A stretch of 64,000 nucleotides of DNA from Ureibacillus thermosphaericus (GCF_012396605.1 NZ_JAAXPW010000005.1:40026-104025); one strand, 5' to 3'; numbered from the stretch's first letter, positions 17,863 to 27,291 are shown. Numbers and translations are program-made. The notes: generated from the sequence alone by a model not told the origin.

Positions 17863-18183
17863 TTACACCGTTTGCGCATCCAAAAATTGCGTTACATCTT
17901 CCGGTGTTTTGGCGTTGGCACTATGAAGGTGAGCTAATTTTTCACCGTTTTTATAAATTAATAAACTTGGAATTCCCAATACTTGATATTTTTCAGCCAG
18001 TTCTGGGAAATCATCGCGATTGATTTCGAACCATTCATACTGATTGTACTTTTCAATAATCGGATCAATAAACATGTTCATGCGTACACAATCAGGGCAC
18101 CAACCTGCATAAAATTTAACTATCACTGGCTCGTCCTTGCTAATAATTTCATTAAATTGTTCAATTGACGTAATTTCTTTCAA
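17863..18183 (-). CDS. Thioredoxin family protein
   Basis: This 106-residue protein has a thioredoxin fold. It runs EITSIEQFNEII, then the active site GWCPDC, then the cis-proline segment LGIPSLLIYKNGE, and ends in the usual helix. WCPDC rather than WCGPC points to a thioredoxin-like reductant with a changed redox potential rather than TrxA itself. The start is TTG 18183 with TAAGGAGG nine bases upstream. The longer frame from 18261 contains that site and adds a non-conserved leader, so it was rejected. It is monocistronic and convergent with the small membrane protein gene. Confidence 0.88.
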   Translation of the reverse strand: MKEITSIEQFNEIISKDEPVIVKFYAGWCPDCVRMNMFIDPIIEKYNQYEWFEINRDDFPELAEKYQVLGIPSLLIYKNGEKLAHLHSANAKTPEDVTQFLDAQTV

Positions 18184-18376
18184 TTTTTTCGCCTCCTTAC
18201 CTAGTAGTTTACACATTTTAGCGAATGTCGGAAAGAAATATGTTTGGAGTGTAAATAACAAACTATTAAAATATCAATTAATTTTTCGAAAATTTTAATA
18301 AAAGGATTGCGAAATTCTGTAAAATCATCTACACTAAATACAAGAATAGTTGCTTCATGTATTTTTTTTAAACTAG

Positions 18377-18396
18377 AAATGAATAGCCATTCATTT
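18377..18396. promoter_or_regulatory. Palindrome related to a FadR box
   Basis: AAATGAATAGCCATTCATTT has 8-bp perfect arms around AGCC. It shares the TGAAT/ATTCA elements of FadR operators but in a shifted register. It lies about 75 bp upstream of the clear FadR box. Confidence 0.4.
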
Positions 18397-18469
18397 TCTT
18401 GAAAAAAACATCTTCAAATGAGGAATTGAATAAACTATGAATGAACAAAGGGGAAACTTATAGCGAAAA

Positions 18470-18487
18470 TGAATGATTGTTCATTCA
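18470..18487 (+). promoter_or_regulatory. FadR operator upstream of fadN
   Basis: TGAATGATTGTTCATTCA is a perfect 7+4+7 palindrome. It fits the Bacillus FadR (YsiA) box TGAATGA-N4-TCATTCA. It ends 23 bases before the fadN start, so long-chain acyl-CoA would relieve repression of fadN-fadA-fadE. Confidence 0.88.
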
Positions 18488-18510
18488 AAAGAGTGAAGGG
18501 GGAATTGTTT

Positions 18511-20895
18511 GTGACGTATAAAATTGAAAAAGTAGCAGTAATTGGATCTGGGGTTATGGGTTCCGGTATTGCAGCTCATTTAGTAAATATCGGTATACCA
18601 ACATATATGTTGGATATTGTTCCAAAAGAACTAACGAAAGAAGAACAAGAAAAAGGATTGACACTTGAACATCCAACAGTGAGAAACCGCATTGTGAATA
18701 ATGCTGTACAAAAATTGTTGAAACAAAAACCAGCTCCGCTAACTTCACCAAAAAATTTAGCACTGTTAACAGTTGGGAATTTAGAGGACGATTTAGATAA
18801 GTTAAAAGAAGTAGATTGGATTATTGAAGTAGTTGTCGAAAATCTTGATGTGAAGCGAAACTTATTCGAAAAAATAGAACAGGTGCGAAAGCCTGGTGCC
18901 ATCGTTAGCTCAAACACTTCCGGAATCAGTGTAAATAAGATGGTGGAAGGCAGAACGGAAGAATTCCAAAAACATTTTTTAGGAACGCATTTTTTCAATC
19001 CGCCACGCTATCTAAAATTGCTTGAAATTATTCCTACTGAACATACATCGCCAGACGTTGTAACCTTTATGAAAAATTTTGCGGAAGATGTGTTAGGCAA
19101 AGGAGTTGTAATAGGTAAGGATACACCAAATTTCGTGGCCAACCGAATTGGTACGTATGGCTTGCATATTACACTCCATGAAATGCTAAAACGAGGATAT
19201 TCAGTTGGAGAAGTAGATTCAGTAACAGGACCTTTAATTGGCAGACCGAAATCTGCAACTTTCCGGACACTTGATGTGGTAGGGTTGGATACGTTTATTC
19301 ATGTGGCAAAAACAGTGTATGACCAAACTACTGGTGAAGAACAAAAAATTTTTGAAGTTCCAGAACTGATTCATAAGTTAGTGGAAAGAGGAGCCCTCGG
19401 TGCAAAATCTGGTCAAGGTTTCTATGTGAAGAAAGGAAAAGACATTTACGAAATCGATCCAAACACGCTAGAGTATGTTCCACAAAAGAAATTAAAAGCT
19501 CCTTCCATCGAAATGGCAAAACAAACAAAAGGGTTAGATAACAAGTTAAAAACATTAGTATACGCAAATGACCGAGCTGGTGAACTACTGTGGAATATTT
19601 TTGCTCCAACATTGATCTATTCTGCAGAATTAAACGGCATTATTGCAGACAACATTGTGGAAATCGACAATGCCATGAAATGGGGATTCGGTTGGAGCCA
19701 AGGTCCGTTTGAAATGTGGGATGCAATCGGCGTAGAAAAATCCGTTGCGAAAATGGAAGAAGAAGGTCGCAATGTTCCTGAATTTGTGAAAAAACTATTA
19801 GCGAAAGGCTATAAATCATTCTATCAAGAAATAGATGGCCAATTAGCATTCTTTAATGGAGAAGATTATGAAATTATTCCTGTCAATGAAAAAGCAATTG
19901 ATTTAAAACGTTACAAAAAACAGCACGGCGTTCTTAAATCAAACTCTGGTGCTAGTTTGATTAATATCGGGGACGGCATTTTACTTCTTGAATTCCATTC
20001 GAAATCAAATGCCATTGGATTAGACATCATTCAAATGATTAACTATGCAATCGATGAAGTAGAAGCAAATTACAAAGGGCTTGTCATCGGAAACCAAGGA
20101 AAGAATTTCTGCGTTGGTGCAAACCTTGGCATGATTTTAATGGAAGCGCAAGATGACAACATATTTGAACTTGATTATGTTGTGCGTGCATTCCAAAAAA
20201 CGATGCGTCGCATTAAATATTCGAGAAAACCAGTTGTGGCAGCTCCGTTTGGCATGACACTCGGAGGTGGAGCGGAAGTTTGCTTGCCAGCAGCACGCAT
20301 TCAAGCTTCAGCAGAAACGTATATGGGACTAGTGGAAGTTGGTGTTGGATTAATTCCAGGAGGCGGCGGAAACTTAGCTCTCTATGAAAAGGCATTGGAA
20401 GGTCTTCCAAAAGGTGTGGAAATTGATTATCAAGCCGTTGCGAATAAAGTATTTGAAACAATTGCGATGGCGAAAGTGTCCACTTCTGCGGAAGAAGCTC
20501 GAGAAAATAACTTCTTAAGCAATCAAGATGGCATTTCCGTAAATCCGGATCATCTTATTTACGATGCGAAGCAAGTAGCACTTTCCTTATATGAATCTGG
20601 TTATAAGCCACCAGTGAAAAAGAAAATCAAAGTGGTTGGTGCACCTGGTTATGCAACGATGTTGTTAGGAGCACAGAACATGTACACAGCAGGTTATATT
20701 TCAGAACACGATTTAAAAATTGCGAAAAAACTTGCTTATGTACTGGCTGGAGGCCTTGTACCATATGGAACGGAAGTAGATGAAGAATATTTGTTAAATT
20801 TAGAACGCCAAGCGTTTTTAGAGCTTGTGGCTGACCGTAAATCTCAAGAGCGTATGCAACATATGCTCGTAACTGGTAAGCCGTTGCGCAATTAA
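18511..20895 (+). CDS. fadN: 3-hydroxyacyl-CoA dehydrogenase / enoyl-CoA hydratase, beta-oxidation
   Basis: This bifunctional beta-oxidation enzyme has 794 residues (B. subtilis FadN 789). The N-terminal NAD-binding Rossmann domain starts KVAVIGSGVMGSGIAAHLVN. SSNTSGISVNKM and GTHFFNPPRYLKLLEII follow, and GKDTPNFVANRIG is the dehydrogenase domain signature. The crotonase-like hydratase domain is C-terminal, with GKNFCVGANLGMIL and FGMTLGGGAEVCL forming its oxyanion region. It hydrates 2-enoyl-CoA and oxidises L-3-hydroxyacyl-CoA. The start is GTG 18511, preceded by AAGGGGG; the frame open from 18469 would place the FadR box inside the gene. It leads the fadN-fadA-fadE operon. Confidence 0.95.
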   Translation: MTYKIEKVAVIGSGVMGSGIAAHLVNIGIPTYMLDIVPKELTKEEQEKGLTLEHPTVRNRIVNNAVQKLLKQKPAPLTSPKNLALLTVGNLEDDLDKLKEVDWIIEVVVENLDVKRNLFEKIEQVRKPGAIVSSNTSGISVNKMVEGRTEEFQKHFLGTHFFNPPRYLKLLEIIPTEHTSPDVVTFMKNFAEDVLGKGVVIGKDTPNFVANRIGTYGLHITLHEMLKRGYSVGEVDSVTGPLIGRPKSATFRTLDVVGLDTFIHVAKTVYDQTTGEEQKIFEVPELIHKLVERGALGAKSGQGFYVKKGKDIYEIDPNTLEYVPQKKLKAPSIEMAKQTKGLDNKLKTLVYANDRAGELLWNIFAPTLIYSAELNGIIADNIVEIDNAMKWGFGWSQGPFEMWDAIGVEKSVAKMEEEGRNVPEFVKKLLAKGYKSFYQEIDGQLAFFNGEDYEIIPVNEKAIDLKRYKKQHGVLKSNSGASLINIGDGILLLEFHSKSNAIGLDIIQMINYAIDEVEANYKGLVIGNQGKNFCVGANLGMILMEAQDDNIFELDYVVRAFQKTMRRIKYSRKPVVAAPFGMTLGGGAEVCLPAARIQASAETYMGLVEVGVGLIPGGGGNLALYEKALEGLPKGVEIDYQAVANKVFETIAMAKVSTSAEEARENNFLSNQDGISVNPDHLIYDAKQVALSLYESGYKPPVKKKIKVVGAPGYATMLLGAQNMYTAGYISEHDLKIAKKLAYVLAGGLVPYGTEVDEEYLLNLERQAFLELVADRKSQERMQHMLVTGKPLRN

Positions 20896-20925
20896 TTCGG
20901 AAAAAGAAACAAAGGGGGATGTAAT

Positions 20926-22101
20926 ATGCGTGAAGCAGTTATAGTGTCAGGAGCGAGAACGCCAATTGGTAAAGCAAAAAAAGGGTCACTCGCTCAAATG
21001 CGACCAGATGATTTCGGCGCAATCGTAGTAAAAGAAGCCATTCAGCGTGCAGGCTATGAGGGAGAAATAGATGATTTAATTTTAGGATGTGCAATGCCTG
21101 AAGCGGAGCAAGGCATGAACGTAGCAAGAAATATTGGAGCATTAGCAGGACTACCAGATACAACTCCTGCGATTACAATTAATCGTTTCTGTTCTTCAGG
21201 TTTACAATCCATTGCATATGCAGCTGAAAGAATTATGCTTGGTCATGCGAAGGCTATTGTTGCTGGTGGAGTAGAGTCAATGAGCATGGTGCCAATGATG
21301 GGACACGTTGTTCGACCAAATCCAAAATTGGCAGAAGAAGCGCCACAATACTACATGAGCATGGGCCATACGGCGGAAGAAGTTGCAAAACGTTATGGTG
21401 TTAGCCGTGAAGATCAAGACGATTTTGCGGTGCGTTCTCACGAATTGGCTTATAAGGCGATTCAAGAAGGAAAATTCAACGATGAGATTGTTCCAATTGA
21501 TGTTGTACAGCATTACGTTGATGAGAATAACACGTTAAAAGAAAAACGCTTTACATTTTCTATGGATGATGGGGTACGACCAGATACATCGAAAGAAGTT
21601 TTAAGTAAACTGCGTCCAGCATTCAGTATAAATGGAACGGTAACAGCGGGTAATGCTTCACAAACTTCTGACGGGGCTGCAGCACTTCTTGTGATGGATC
21701 GAGAAGAAGCTGAAAAGCAGGGATTAAAACCGATGGCAAAATTCTTAAGCTTTGCAGTGGGCGGCGTTCCACCTGAAGTGATGGGAATTGGACCAATTGA
21801 AGCAGTGCCAAAAGCGTTAAAACTTGCAGGGTTAAAACAAGAGGATATCGACTTATGGGAACTAAATGAAGCATTTGCTTCTCAATCTATTCAAGTTATT
21901 CGTCATCTTGGTCTCGATCTTAATAAAGTTAATGTAAATGGCGGTGCGATTGCGTTAGGACACCCGCTTGGAGCGACGGGAGCAATATTGACGTTAAAGC
22001 TAATCCATGAATTAAGACGACAAGAAAAGAAATATGGCGTTGTTACGATGTGTATCGGTGGCGGTATGGGAGCTGCTGGCGTGTTGGAAGTTCTATATTA
22101 A
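20926..22101 (+). CDS. fadA: Acetyl-CoA C-acyltransferase (3-ketoacyl-CoA thiolase)
   Basis: FadA performs the thiolytic last step of fatty acid beta-oxidation, releasing acetyl-CoA. The 391 residues carry the complete thiolase active site. The nucleophile Cys is in NRFCSSGLQ (residue 88). GGVESMSMVPMMG follows, then the His of the NVNGGAIALGHPLGATG block, and the second Cys in the C-terminal CIGGGMGAAG motif. It starts at ATG 20926 with AAAGGGGG, 30 bp behind fadN, and is co-transcribed with it under FadR. Confidence 0.96.
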   Translation: MREAVIVSGARTPIGKAKKGSLAQMRPDDFGAIVVKEAIQRAGYEGEIDDLILGCAMPEAEQGMNVARNIGALAGLPDTTPAITINRFCSSGLQSIAYAAERIMLGHAKAIVAGGVESMSMVPMMGHVVRPNPKLAEEAPQYYMSMGHTAEEVAKRYGVSREDQDDFAVRSHELAYKAIQEGKFNDEIVPIDVVQHYVDENNTLKEKRFTFSMDDGVRPDTSKEVLSKLRPAFSINGTVTAGNASQTSDGAAALLVMDREEAEKQGLKPMAKFLSFAVGGVPPEVMGIGPIEAVPKALKLAGLKQEDIDLWELNEAFASQSIQVIRHLGLDLNKVNVNGGAIALGHPLGATGAILTLKLIHELRRQEKKYGVVTMCIGGGMGAAGVLEVLY

Positions 22102-22139
22102 TCAATTTGTTAGCAATAAATCGATAGGGAGGAATTGAC

Positions 22140-23921
22140 ATGGTTCAAACAACAGATTTTGTAAAGGGTGGAAGTTTTTTAATTGAAGATGTAGATTTAG
22201 AAAAAGTATTTACACCTGAAGATTTTACTGAAGAACATTTAATGATTGCTAAAACGACGGAAGAGTTTGTAGAAAATGAAGTATTGCCGTTAATAGATAA
22301 ATTGGAAAATCATGAATTTGAACACTCCGTAAAATTAATGAAACAAGCAGGTGAACTAGGGCTACTTGCTGCAGACATTCCTGAAGAATATGAAGGTCTT
22401 GGATTAGATAAAATTACATCAGCTCTTATCGGCGAAAAAATGTCTCGCGCAGGAGGCTTTAGCTTAACGCACGGTGCTCATGTAGGAATTGGATCATTAC
22501 CGATTGTCCTGTTTGGAAATGACGATCAAAAGAAAAAATATTTACCGAAATTGGCTAGCGGTGAATGGATTGCTGCATACGCATTAACAGAGCCAGGATC
22601 CGGTTCCGATGCGTTAGGTGCAAAAACAACTGCGAAATTAAATGAGGCAGGAACTCATTATATTCTTAACGGTGAAAAACAATGGATTACGAACTCAGGC
22701 TTTGCAGATGTATTCGTTGTGTATGCGAAGGTAGATGGTGAGCATTTTACAGCATTCATCGTTGAACGTTCATTCCCTGGCGTTTCTGTTGGTGCAGAAG
22801 AGAAGAAAATGGGTATTAAATCTTCATCTACTCGTACATTGATTTTAGAAGATGTACCAGTTCCAGTGGAAAATGTATTAGGGGAAATTGGTCGAGGACA
22901 TGTTGTGGCATTCAACATTTTAAATATCGGTCGTTATAAATTAGGTATTGGTACAGTGGGTGCATCAAAAAGAGCATTGGAGCTAGCAATCCAATATACA
23001 AATCAACGCAAACAATTTAACACACCGATTTCTAGCTTCAATTTAACAAAAGAAAAAATTGCGACAATGGCATCTGAACTATATGCTTCTGAATCGTTGA
23101 ATTACCGTACAGTAGGATATTTCGAAGATCGTTTTAGCAAACTTTCTTCTGAAGAATTAAAAGATGGTAAAGCGGTAGCAAAAGCTGTTGCGGAATATGC
23201 AATTGAATGCTCGATTGCAAAAGTTGTTGGTTCTGAAACATTAGATTACATTGCGGATGAAGCAGTACAGCTTCATGGTGGATATGGTTTTATGTCTGAA
23301 TATGAAGTGGAACGCATTTACCGCGACTCCCGTATCAACCGTATTTTCGAAGGAACAAATGAAATTAACCGTTTAATAGTACCTGGTACATTCATGAAAA
23401 AAGCATTGAAAGGAGAACTTCCTTTATTACAAGTTGCTCAAAACTTGCAACAAGAACTTCTCATGCTCATGCCTGAAGAGGTTAGCGATGAGCCATTAGC
23501 ACAAGAAAAATATCTTGTGAAAAATGCGAAGAAAATTGGTATCTTAGCTGCTGGTGTTGCTGCTCAACGCTTCGGTACAAAACTTGAACAGGAACAAGAG
23601 GTATTGGTAAATATTGCGAATATCGCAAACTTTGTATATGCAATGGAATCAGCAGTATTACGCACTGCAAAAGCAATTGAACGCGACGGACTTGAAAAAG
23701 CGAAGCAAAAATTACTATATACTCAAATTTATTGCCAAGAAGCCTTTGCTGAAATTGAAAAAGAGGCAAAAGAAATTGTCATTGCTTCTGTTGAGGGAGA
23801 TAATGCACGTATAACACTTTCTGCTTTACGTAAATTAACTCGTCACAATCCTTATAATTTAATCTTGAAAAAACGTGAAGCTGCTGAACGACTAATTGCA
23901 GCAGAAAAATATATCGTGTAA
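22140..23921 (+). CDS. fadE: Acyl-CoA dehydrogenase
   Basis: This FAD-dependent acyl-CoA dehydrogenase starts each round of beta-oxidation. The 593 residues comprise the standard three-domain enzyme (to about 420) plus a C-terminal extension of about 170 residues. The extension is typical of the FadE/YusJ and very-long-chain type. Signatures include AYALTEPGSGSDALG, QWITNSGFADVFVV, and QLHGGYGFMSEYEVERIYRD. The catalytic glutamate is in FEGTNEINR. ATG 22140 follows AGGGAGGA, 38 bp behind fadA. It closes the operon, with a terminator ten bases after the stop. Confidence 0.95.
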   Translation: MVQTTDFVKGGSFLIEDVDLEKVFTPEDFTEEHLMIAKTTEEFVENEVLPLIDKLENHEFEHSVKLMKQAGELGLLAADIPEEYEGLGLDKITSALIGEKMSRAGGFSLTHGAHVGIGSLPIVLFGNDDQKKKYLPKLASGEWIAAYALTEPGSGSDALGAKTTAKLNEAGTHYILNGEKQWITNSGFADVFVVYAKVDGEHFTAFIVERSFPGVSVGAEEKKMGIKSSSTRTLILEDVPVPVENVLGEIGRGHVVAFNILNIGRYKLGIGTVGASKRALELAIQYTNQRKQFNTPISSFNLTKEKIATMASELYASESLNYRTVGYFEDRFSKLSSEELKDGKAVAKAVAEYAIECSIAKVVGSETLDYIADEAVQLHGGYGFMSEYEVERIYRDSRINRIFEGTNEINRLIVPGTFMKKALKGELPLLQVAQNLQQELLMLMPEEVSDEPLAQEKYLVKNAKKIGILAAGVAAQRFGTKLEQEQEVLVNIANIANFVYAMESAVLRTAKAIERDGLEKAKQKLLYTQIYCQEAFAEIEKEAKEIVIASVEGDNARITLSALRKLTRHNPYNLILKKREAAERLIAAEKYIV

Positions 23922-23930
23922 TGGTAGAGA

Positions 23931-23967
23931 GCTGCTCACAAGTGAATCACTTGTGGGTAGCTTTTTT
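23931..23967 (+). terminator. Rho-independent terminator of the fadNAE operon
   Basis: GCTGCTCACAAGTG-AAT-CACTTGTGGGTAGC (one mismatch) is followed by six T. Confidence 0.88.
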
Positions 23968-23987
23968 GTCTTTATAGAGTGAAGAAT

Positions 23988-24255
23988 AACTGCACAAGCA
24001 AGGGTTGTATCTGCAGAATGGGTTATCTGCACGAGCAAGGGAGCTATCTGCACGAGTAGAGATTGTATCTGCACAAGTGAAGGGGGTATCTGCACGAGTA
24101 GAGATTGTTTCTGCACAAGTGATGGAATTATCCGCACGAGTGGAGGAGCTATCTGCACAAGTGGAGGAGTTATCCGCACAAGCTAGAATGAATCCGTACG
24201 AACAAGGGAGCCAACCGCACAAGCAAGAGCACTATCCGCACAAGGTAAAGGATTA
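23988..24255. repeat. 21-bp phased tandem repeat array, family A (copy 2)
   Basis: Twelve units of 21 bp plus one shortened 16-bp unit (24009-24024) share the core ATCTGCACRAG, and each carries a degenerate spacer. Unit starts after the short one are 24025, 24046, 24067, 24088, 24109, 24130, 24151, 24172, 24193, 24214 and 24235. Two units (24046 and 24088) are identical over 21 bp. Because the period is a multiple of three, heptapeptide-repeat open frames appear on both strands. None has a ribosome binding site. It lies between convergent genes, as copy 1 does. Confidence 0.88.
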
Positions 24256-24275
24256 TCAAAGAAAAACGTTACGAA

Positions 24276-24320
24276 AAAAGAGCGACTTGCAAACATATAC
24301 ATTTTCTCAAGCCGCTCTTC
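24276..24320 (-). terminator. Terminator of the leftward ydjI/ydjG-like operon
   Basis: Read leftward, AAGAGCGGCTTG pairs with CAAGTCGCTCTT (one wobble pair) across an 18-base loop and runs into six T. Confidence 0.75.
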
Positions 24321-24323
24321 ATT

Positions 24324-25430
24324 CTAATATGAATTCTCCATAAAAAAGAAATAACCTAATAGGACAAATAGAAGAAGGATGAAGATTGTGATTGTAACTT
24401 TAATAGGAGAGATTGGATATTCTCCACCGACTTTGCCCGTTTGGCCATTCACCATAAATTGATAGACTTTATCTCTGTATCGAAAAGTCGATAGCCACAA
24501 AGGCAACATCAAATGTTTATATGTAATATCAGAATGGACTGTTGAAAATCGTAAATTTTTAACTACATGGGCGCGATGTTTCCATAAAATATGTTGTGTA
24601 ATTTGAGATTCTAGATAATGATGAATTTCATTTTTGGCGATTTTCCAGCCGTCATCAAGACCAATACTGTATCGTTCAGCTACAAAACCATGCAAATACT
24701 CTTTTTGGTATGGGCGAGCATTTGTTAAATAAAAAGGTTCCACTTTGCTTAAAATATGAGCATCGTAGCGAGTAGAAGCGAGAACAAGGTGATCATCAAT
24801 AAATTCTTGATAAAATCCTCTTGTACGATACCAGTCAGTAACGGTTTGAGGTTTTCCATCCTTATCGTATACCGTTCTTCTTCTACCATATGTTGCTGTA
24901 TACTGTGAAGCGGTCTTTGTATCAAAAGTCCAGTAAGGCAAATAGATGCCTGTAAATGCTTCGGCTTTAGCTGATTGTCTAGCCTCATTAGGAGCAAACC
25001 ATCTCCCTTTTATCCATTTTTGAAAGTTTTCGTTTGCTTGTTCCAATGTTAATTGAAATGGAATAATTCCGTTAGGAGCGATAGAGTGATCGTCTTTAAT
25101 TTCCATCACATGATTTGATCCGCAATAAGGACATACGTTGGCTACTTCCAACGCATCATAGACTAATTCAGCAGCGCAGGCATCACAAATCACTATCTTT
25201 TTTTCGGCTCCCCAACGGAAGCTACTTCTAGCCTCTGCTTGATGGAAATCTAGCTCATCTATTTCTAAATCAGCCTCTAATTCTGCATTTGGAATCTCTT
25301 CTGTATGATGACAATAGGGACAAACTAACTTGCCTGAAGCAGGATGAAACTTGATGGAAGCACCACAGGATGGACACTTCGCATCATACTCATCTACTTC
25401 AATGAACTCTTGTTTTTCATTGGTACTCAT
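24324..25430 (-). CDS. TFIIB-type zinc ribbon protein with C-terminal membrane anchor (YdjG-like)
   Basis: This 368-residue protein starts with a zinc ribbon (CPSCGASIKF, then CPYCHHTEEI). A second pair of CxxC motifs follows (CDACAAEL, CPYCGSNHV). A long middle domain contains PYWTFDTKTASQYTATYG. The protein ends in one hydrophobic helix (about residues 345-363) and MENSY. This is the layout of B. subtilis YdjG, encoded in the pspA-ydjGHI cell-envelope stress operon. Here it follows the SPFH gene by 11 bp, so the two form one transcript. ATG 25430 has AGGAGG at ideal distance. Function is inferred as membrane-stress related. Confidence 0.8.
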   Translation of the reverse strand: MSTNEKQEFIEVDEYDAKCPSCGASIKFHPASGKLVCPYCHHTEEIPNAELEADLEIDELDFHQAEARSSFRWGAEKKIVICDACAAELVYDALEVANVCPYCGSNHVMEIKDDHSIAPNGIIPFQLTLEQANENFQKWIKGRWFAPNEARQSAKAEAFTGIYLPYWTFDTKTASQYTATYGRRRTVYDKDGKPQTVTDWYRTRGFYQEFIDDHLVLASTRYDAHILSKVEPFYLTNARPYQKEYLHGFVAERYSIGLDDGWKIAKNEIHHYLESQITQHILWKHRAHVVKNLRFSTVHSDITYKHLMLPLWLSTFRYRDKVYQFMVNGQTGKVGGEYPISPIKVTITIFILLLFVLLGYFFFMENSY

Positions 25431-25441
25431 ACCAATCCTCC

Positions 25442-26743
25442 TTATTTGCGATCGTTTTCATCAATCACATCTCCGCATTCAGGGCAGAATTTCGGTGTAA
25501 AGGATGGATCTTTTGGTTGCCATCCACATTTATCGCATGTCAGTGCAAAGTTCGCTGGCTTTGGCGAACCGCATTCATAACAAAACTTCCCCTTATTTTC
25601 TGTGCCGCATTGACAAATCCAAGTATTTGATGTTGGTCGTTTGTTTCCGCATTCGGTACAGAATTTTCCTTGATTTTTCGCACCACAACTACATTGCCAA
25701 ACAACATTTTGAGGATTTTGATCGACGGGTTGTTGTTTTTCACCCATTTCAAATAAATCTTTTGCATTGACACCACCTGCTTGCTGAGCCATTTGCAGTC
25801 CTGCAAAACCGACAAAGGCTCCTCCTTGATTTTCTGCAGCTTTTCTCATTGCTTCACTTTGAGCGTCAATTATTGTTGCTCCAGCCATAGATGGATTTCT
25901 GAACACTGCACTTCTTTGGAGTTGTTTAATCATTTTTTCATCTTCTTCTGAAGCATTGACCGCACTAATACCAAACGAAACGATTTCGATGCCTCGCTTT
26001 TTCATCCATTTATCAGATAATACTTCATTTAATGCTTTTGCAATTTCTAACGTATGTTGTGGAAGTTCGCTATAGCGTATCCCCATTGCAGAAATTTTAG
26101 CAAAAGCAGGTTGTAATGCTGTTAATAGTTCTGAGCGAAGTTGACCGTCGATTTCAGAACGTTTAAATTCATTTTGAACATTGCCAGAGACGTTAGAATA
26201 AAAAAGAATTGGATCCACAATTTTATAGGAATATTCCCCGTGACATCGGATGGAAATATCGATATCTAACCCGATATTTCGATCAATAATCCGGAATGGA
26301 ATCGGTGTGGGAGTACCATATTTATTACCTGAAATCTCCTTCATGTTAAAAAAGTATACTCGCTGATCTTTTCCAGGCTCTCCACCGAAACTTAAACGCT
26401 TTCCAAAAGACTCAAAACTTGCTTTAATTGATTCGTTTAAGTCTCCATAAAAGATGCTTGGTTCTGTAGAAAAGTCATATACGTATTCTCCAGGTTCAGA
26501 GCAAAATTCAACTATTTTTCCCTGATCGACAATAATCATGCATTGCCCTTCATTGACTGCTATTATCGAACCGTTGCTAATGATATTGTCGCTTCCTTTA
26601 CGGTTAAAACTTCTTTTACCGCCTCGTTTTTTTCCTTTGGTTATTAATACATCTGCAGGAATAGAGTCACAGTAAAAATACTCTCTCCATTGGTCAGATA
26701 AAACGCCGGCTAATGCACCGACACCCGCTTTTAATAAGCCCAT
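25442..26743 (-). CDS. SPFH domain protein with C-terminal zinc ribbons (YdjI-like)
   Basis: This 433-residue protein resembles the 'virion core protein'/YdjI group. An SPFH-like domain fills residues 20-290, with DQWREYFYCDSIPADVLI at its start. An Ala/Gly-rich linker follows, then three or four zinc ribbons (CSCGAKNQGKFCTECG, CQCGTENKGKFCYECG, CDKCGWQP, CPECGDVID). SPFH proteins scaffold membrane microdomains. The start is ATG 26743 (GGAGGG upstream); the frame open from 26764 encloses that site. It is the first gene of the leftward pair. In B. subtilis the corresponding genes sit with pspA, which is absent here. Confidence 0.83.
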   Translation of the reverse strand: MGLLKAGVGALAGVLSDQWREYFYCDSIPADVLITKGKKRGGKRSFNRKGSDNIISNGSIIAVNEGQCMIIVDQGKIVEFCSEPGEYVYDFSTEPSIFYGDLNESIKASFESFGKRLSFGGEPGKDQRVYFFNMKEISGNKYGTPTPIPFRIIDRNIGLDIDISIRCHGEYSYKIVDPILFYSNVSGNVQNEFKRSEIDGQLRSELLTALQPAFAKISAMGIRYSELPQHTLEIAKALNEVLSDKWMKKRGIEIVSFGISAVNASEEDEKMIKQLQRSAVFRNPSMAGATIIDAQSEAMRKAAENQGGAFVGFAGLQMAQQAGGVNAKDLFEMGEKQQPVDQNPQNVVWQCSCGAKNQGKFCTECGNKRPTSNTWICQCGTENKGKFCYECGSPKPANFALTCDKCGWQPKDPSFTPKFCPECGDVIDENDRK

Positions 26744-26934
26744 ACCATTCCCTCCAATAATCAAAATTTACATATAATTCATTCTACTTTGATTCTCTTA
26801 TGAATGCATTATTTTTATTGATGTTAAATATCACTAAAATTTATGAAAATTCATACTTGAACACATGATTTCAATCGTGCATGATAAAAATAAGAAAGAT
26901 TTGAAAAATTATTTAAAAATAAGGAGCCAATGAA

Positions 26935-27291
26935 ATGTCGTTGAAATTTATTCATTATCCTAGATGTACAACTTGTAAAAAGGCGCAAAAATGGTTGGAT
27001 GATAATGGAATAAAATATGATGCTATTCATATTGTAGAACAAACCCCAACGAAAGAAGAATTAAAATCGTATTGGGAAAAAAGTGGACTACCATTAAAAA
27101 AGTTTTTTAACACATCTGGACAAAAGTATAGATCCCTTGGTCTAAAGGATAAACTAGGTTCGATGTCTGAAGAAGAACAACTAGAATTATTAGCTTCAGA
27201 TGGCATGTTAATTAAACGACCAATTGTTACAGATGGTGAAAAAGTGACTCTTGGGTTTAAAGAAGAAGAGTTTGAACAGACATGGAAGTAA
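26935..27291 (+). CDS. yusI: ArsC/Spx family protein (YusI)
   Basis: This 118-residue thioredoxin-fold protein of the ArsC/Spx family has the redox motif CTTCKKA at the N terminus and the usual RPIVTDGEKVTLGFKEEEF end. It lacks an Spx-type regulatory context and matches YusI, whose gene also neighbours gcvH in B. subtilis. The true substrate is unknown; arsenate reduction is a family label only. ATG 26935 follows AAGGAG. It is probably transcribed alone, 80 bp ahead of gcvH. Confidence 0.88.
   Translation: MSLKFIHYPRCTTCKKAQKWLDDNGIKYDAIHIVEQTPTKEELKSYWEKSGLPLKKFFNTSGQKYRSLGLKDKLGSMSEEEQLELLASDGMLIKRPIVTDGEKVTLGFKEEEFEQTWK

Noticed and set aside
18307..18335. Sigma-A promoter TTGCGA-N17-TACACT for fadN
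   Set aside because: Only four of six matches in each box, and it lies about 180 bp from the start. Too weak to annotate.
23988..24255. The 21-bp arrays could be a CRISPR array
   Set aside because: The conserved core is only about 10 bp with 10-base spacers. CRISPR repeats are 23 bp or longer with unique spacers of about 30 bp. No cas genes are nearby.
23947..24343. Overlapping open frames on both strands with heptapeptide repeats (such as CADNSST-type) across the array
   Set aside because: The period of 21 bp keeps frames open automatically. None has a ribosome binding site at its start, and the same occurs in several frames at once.
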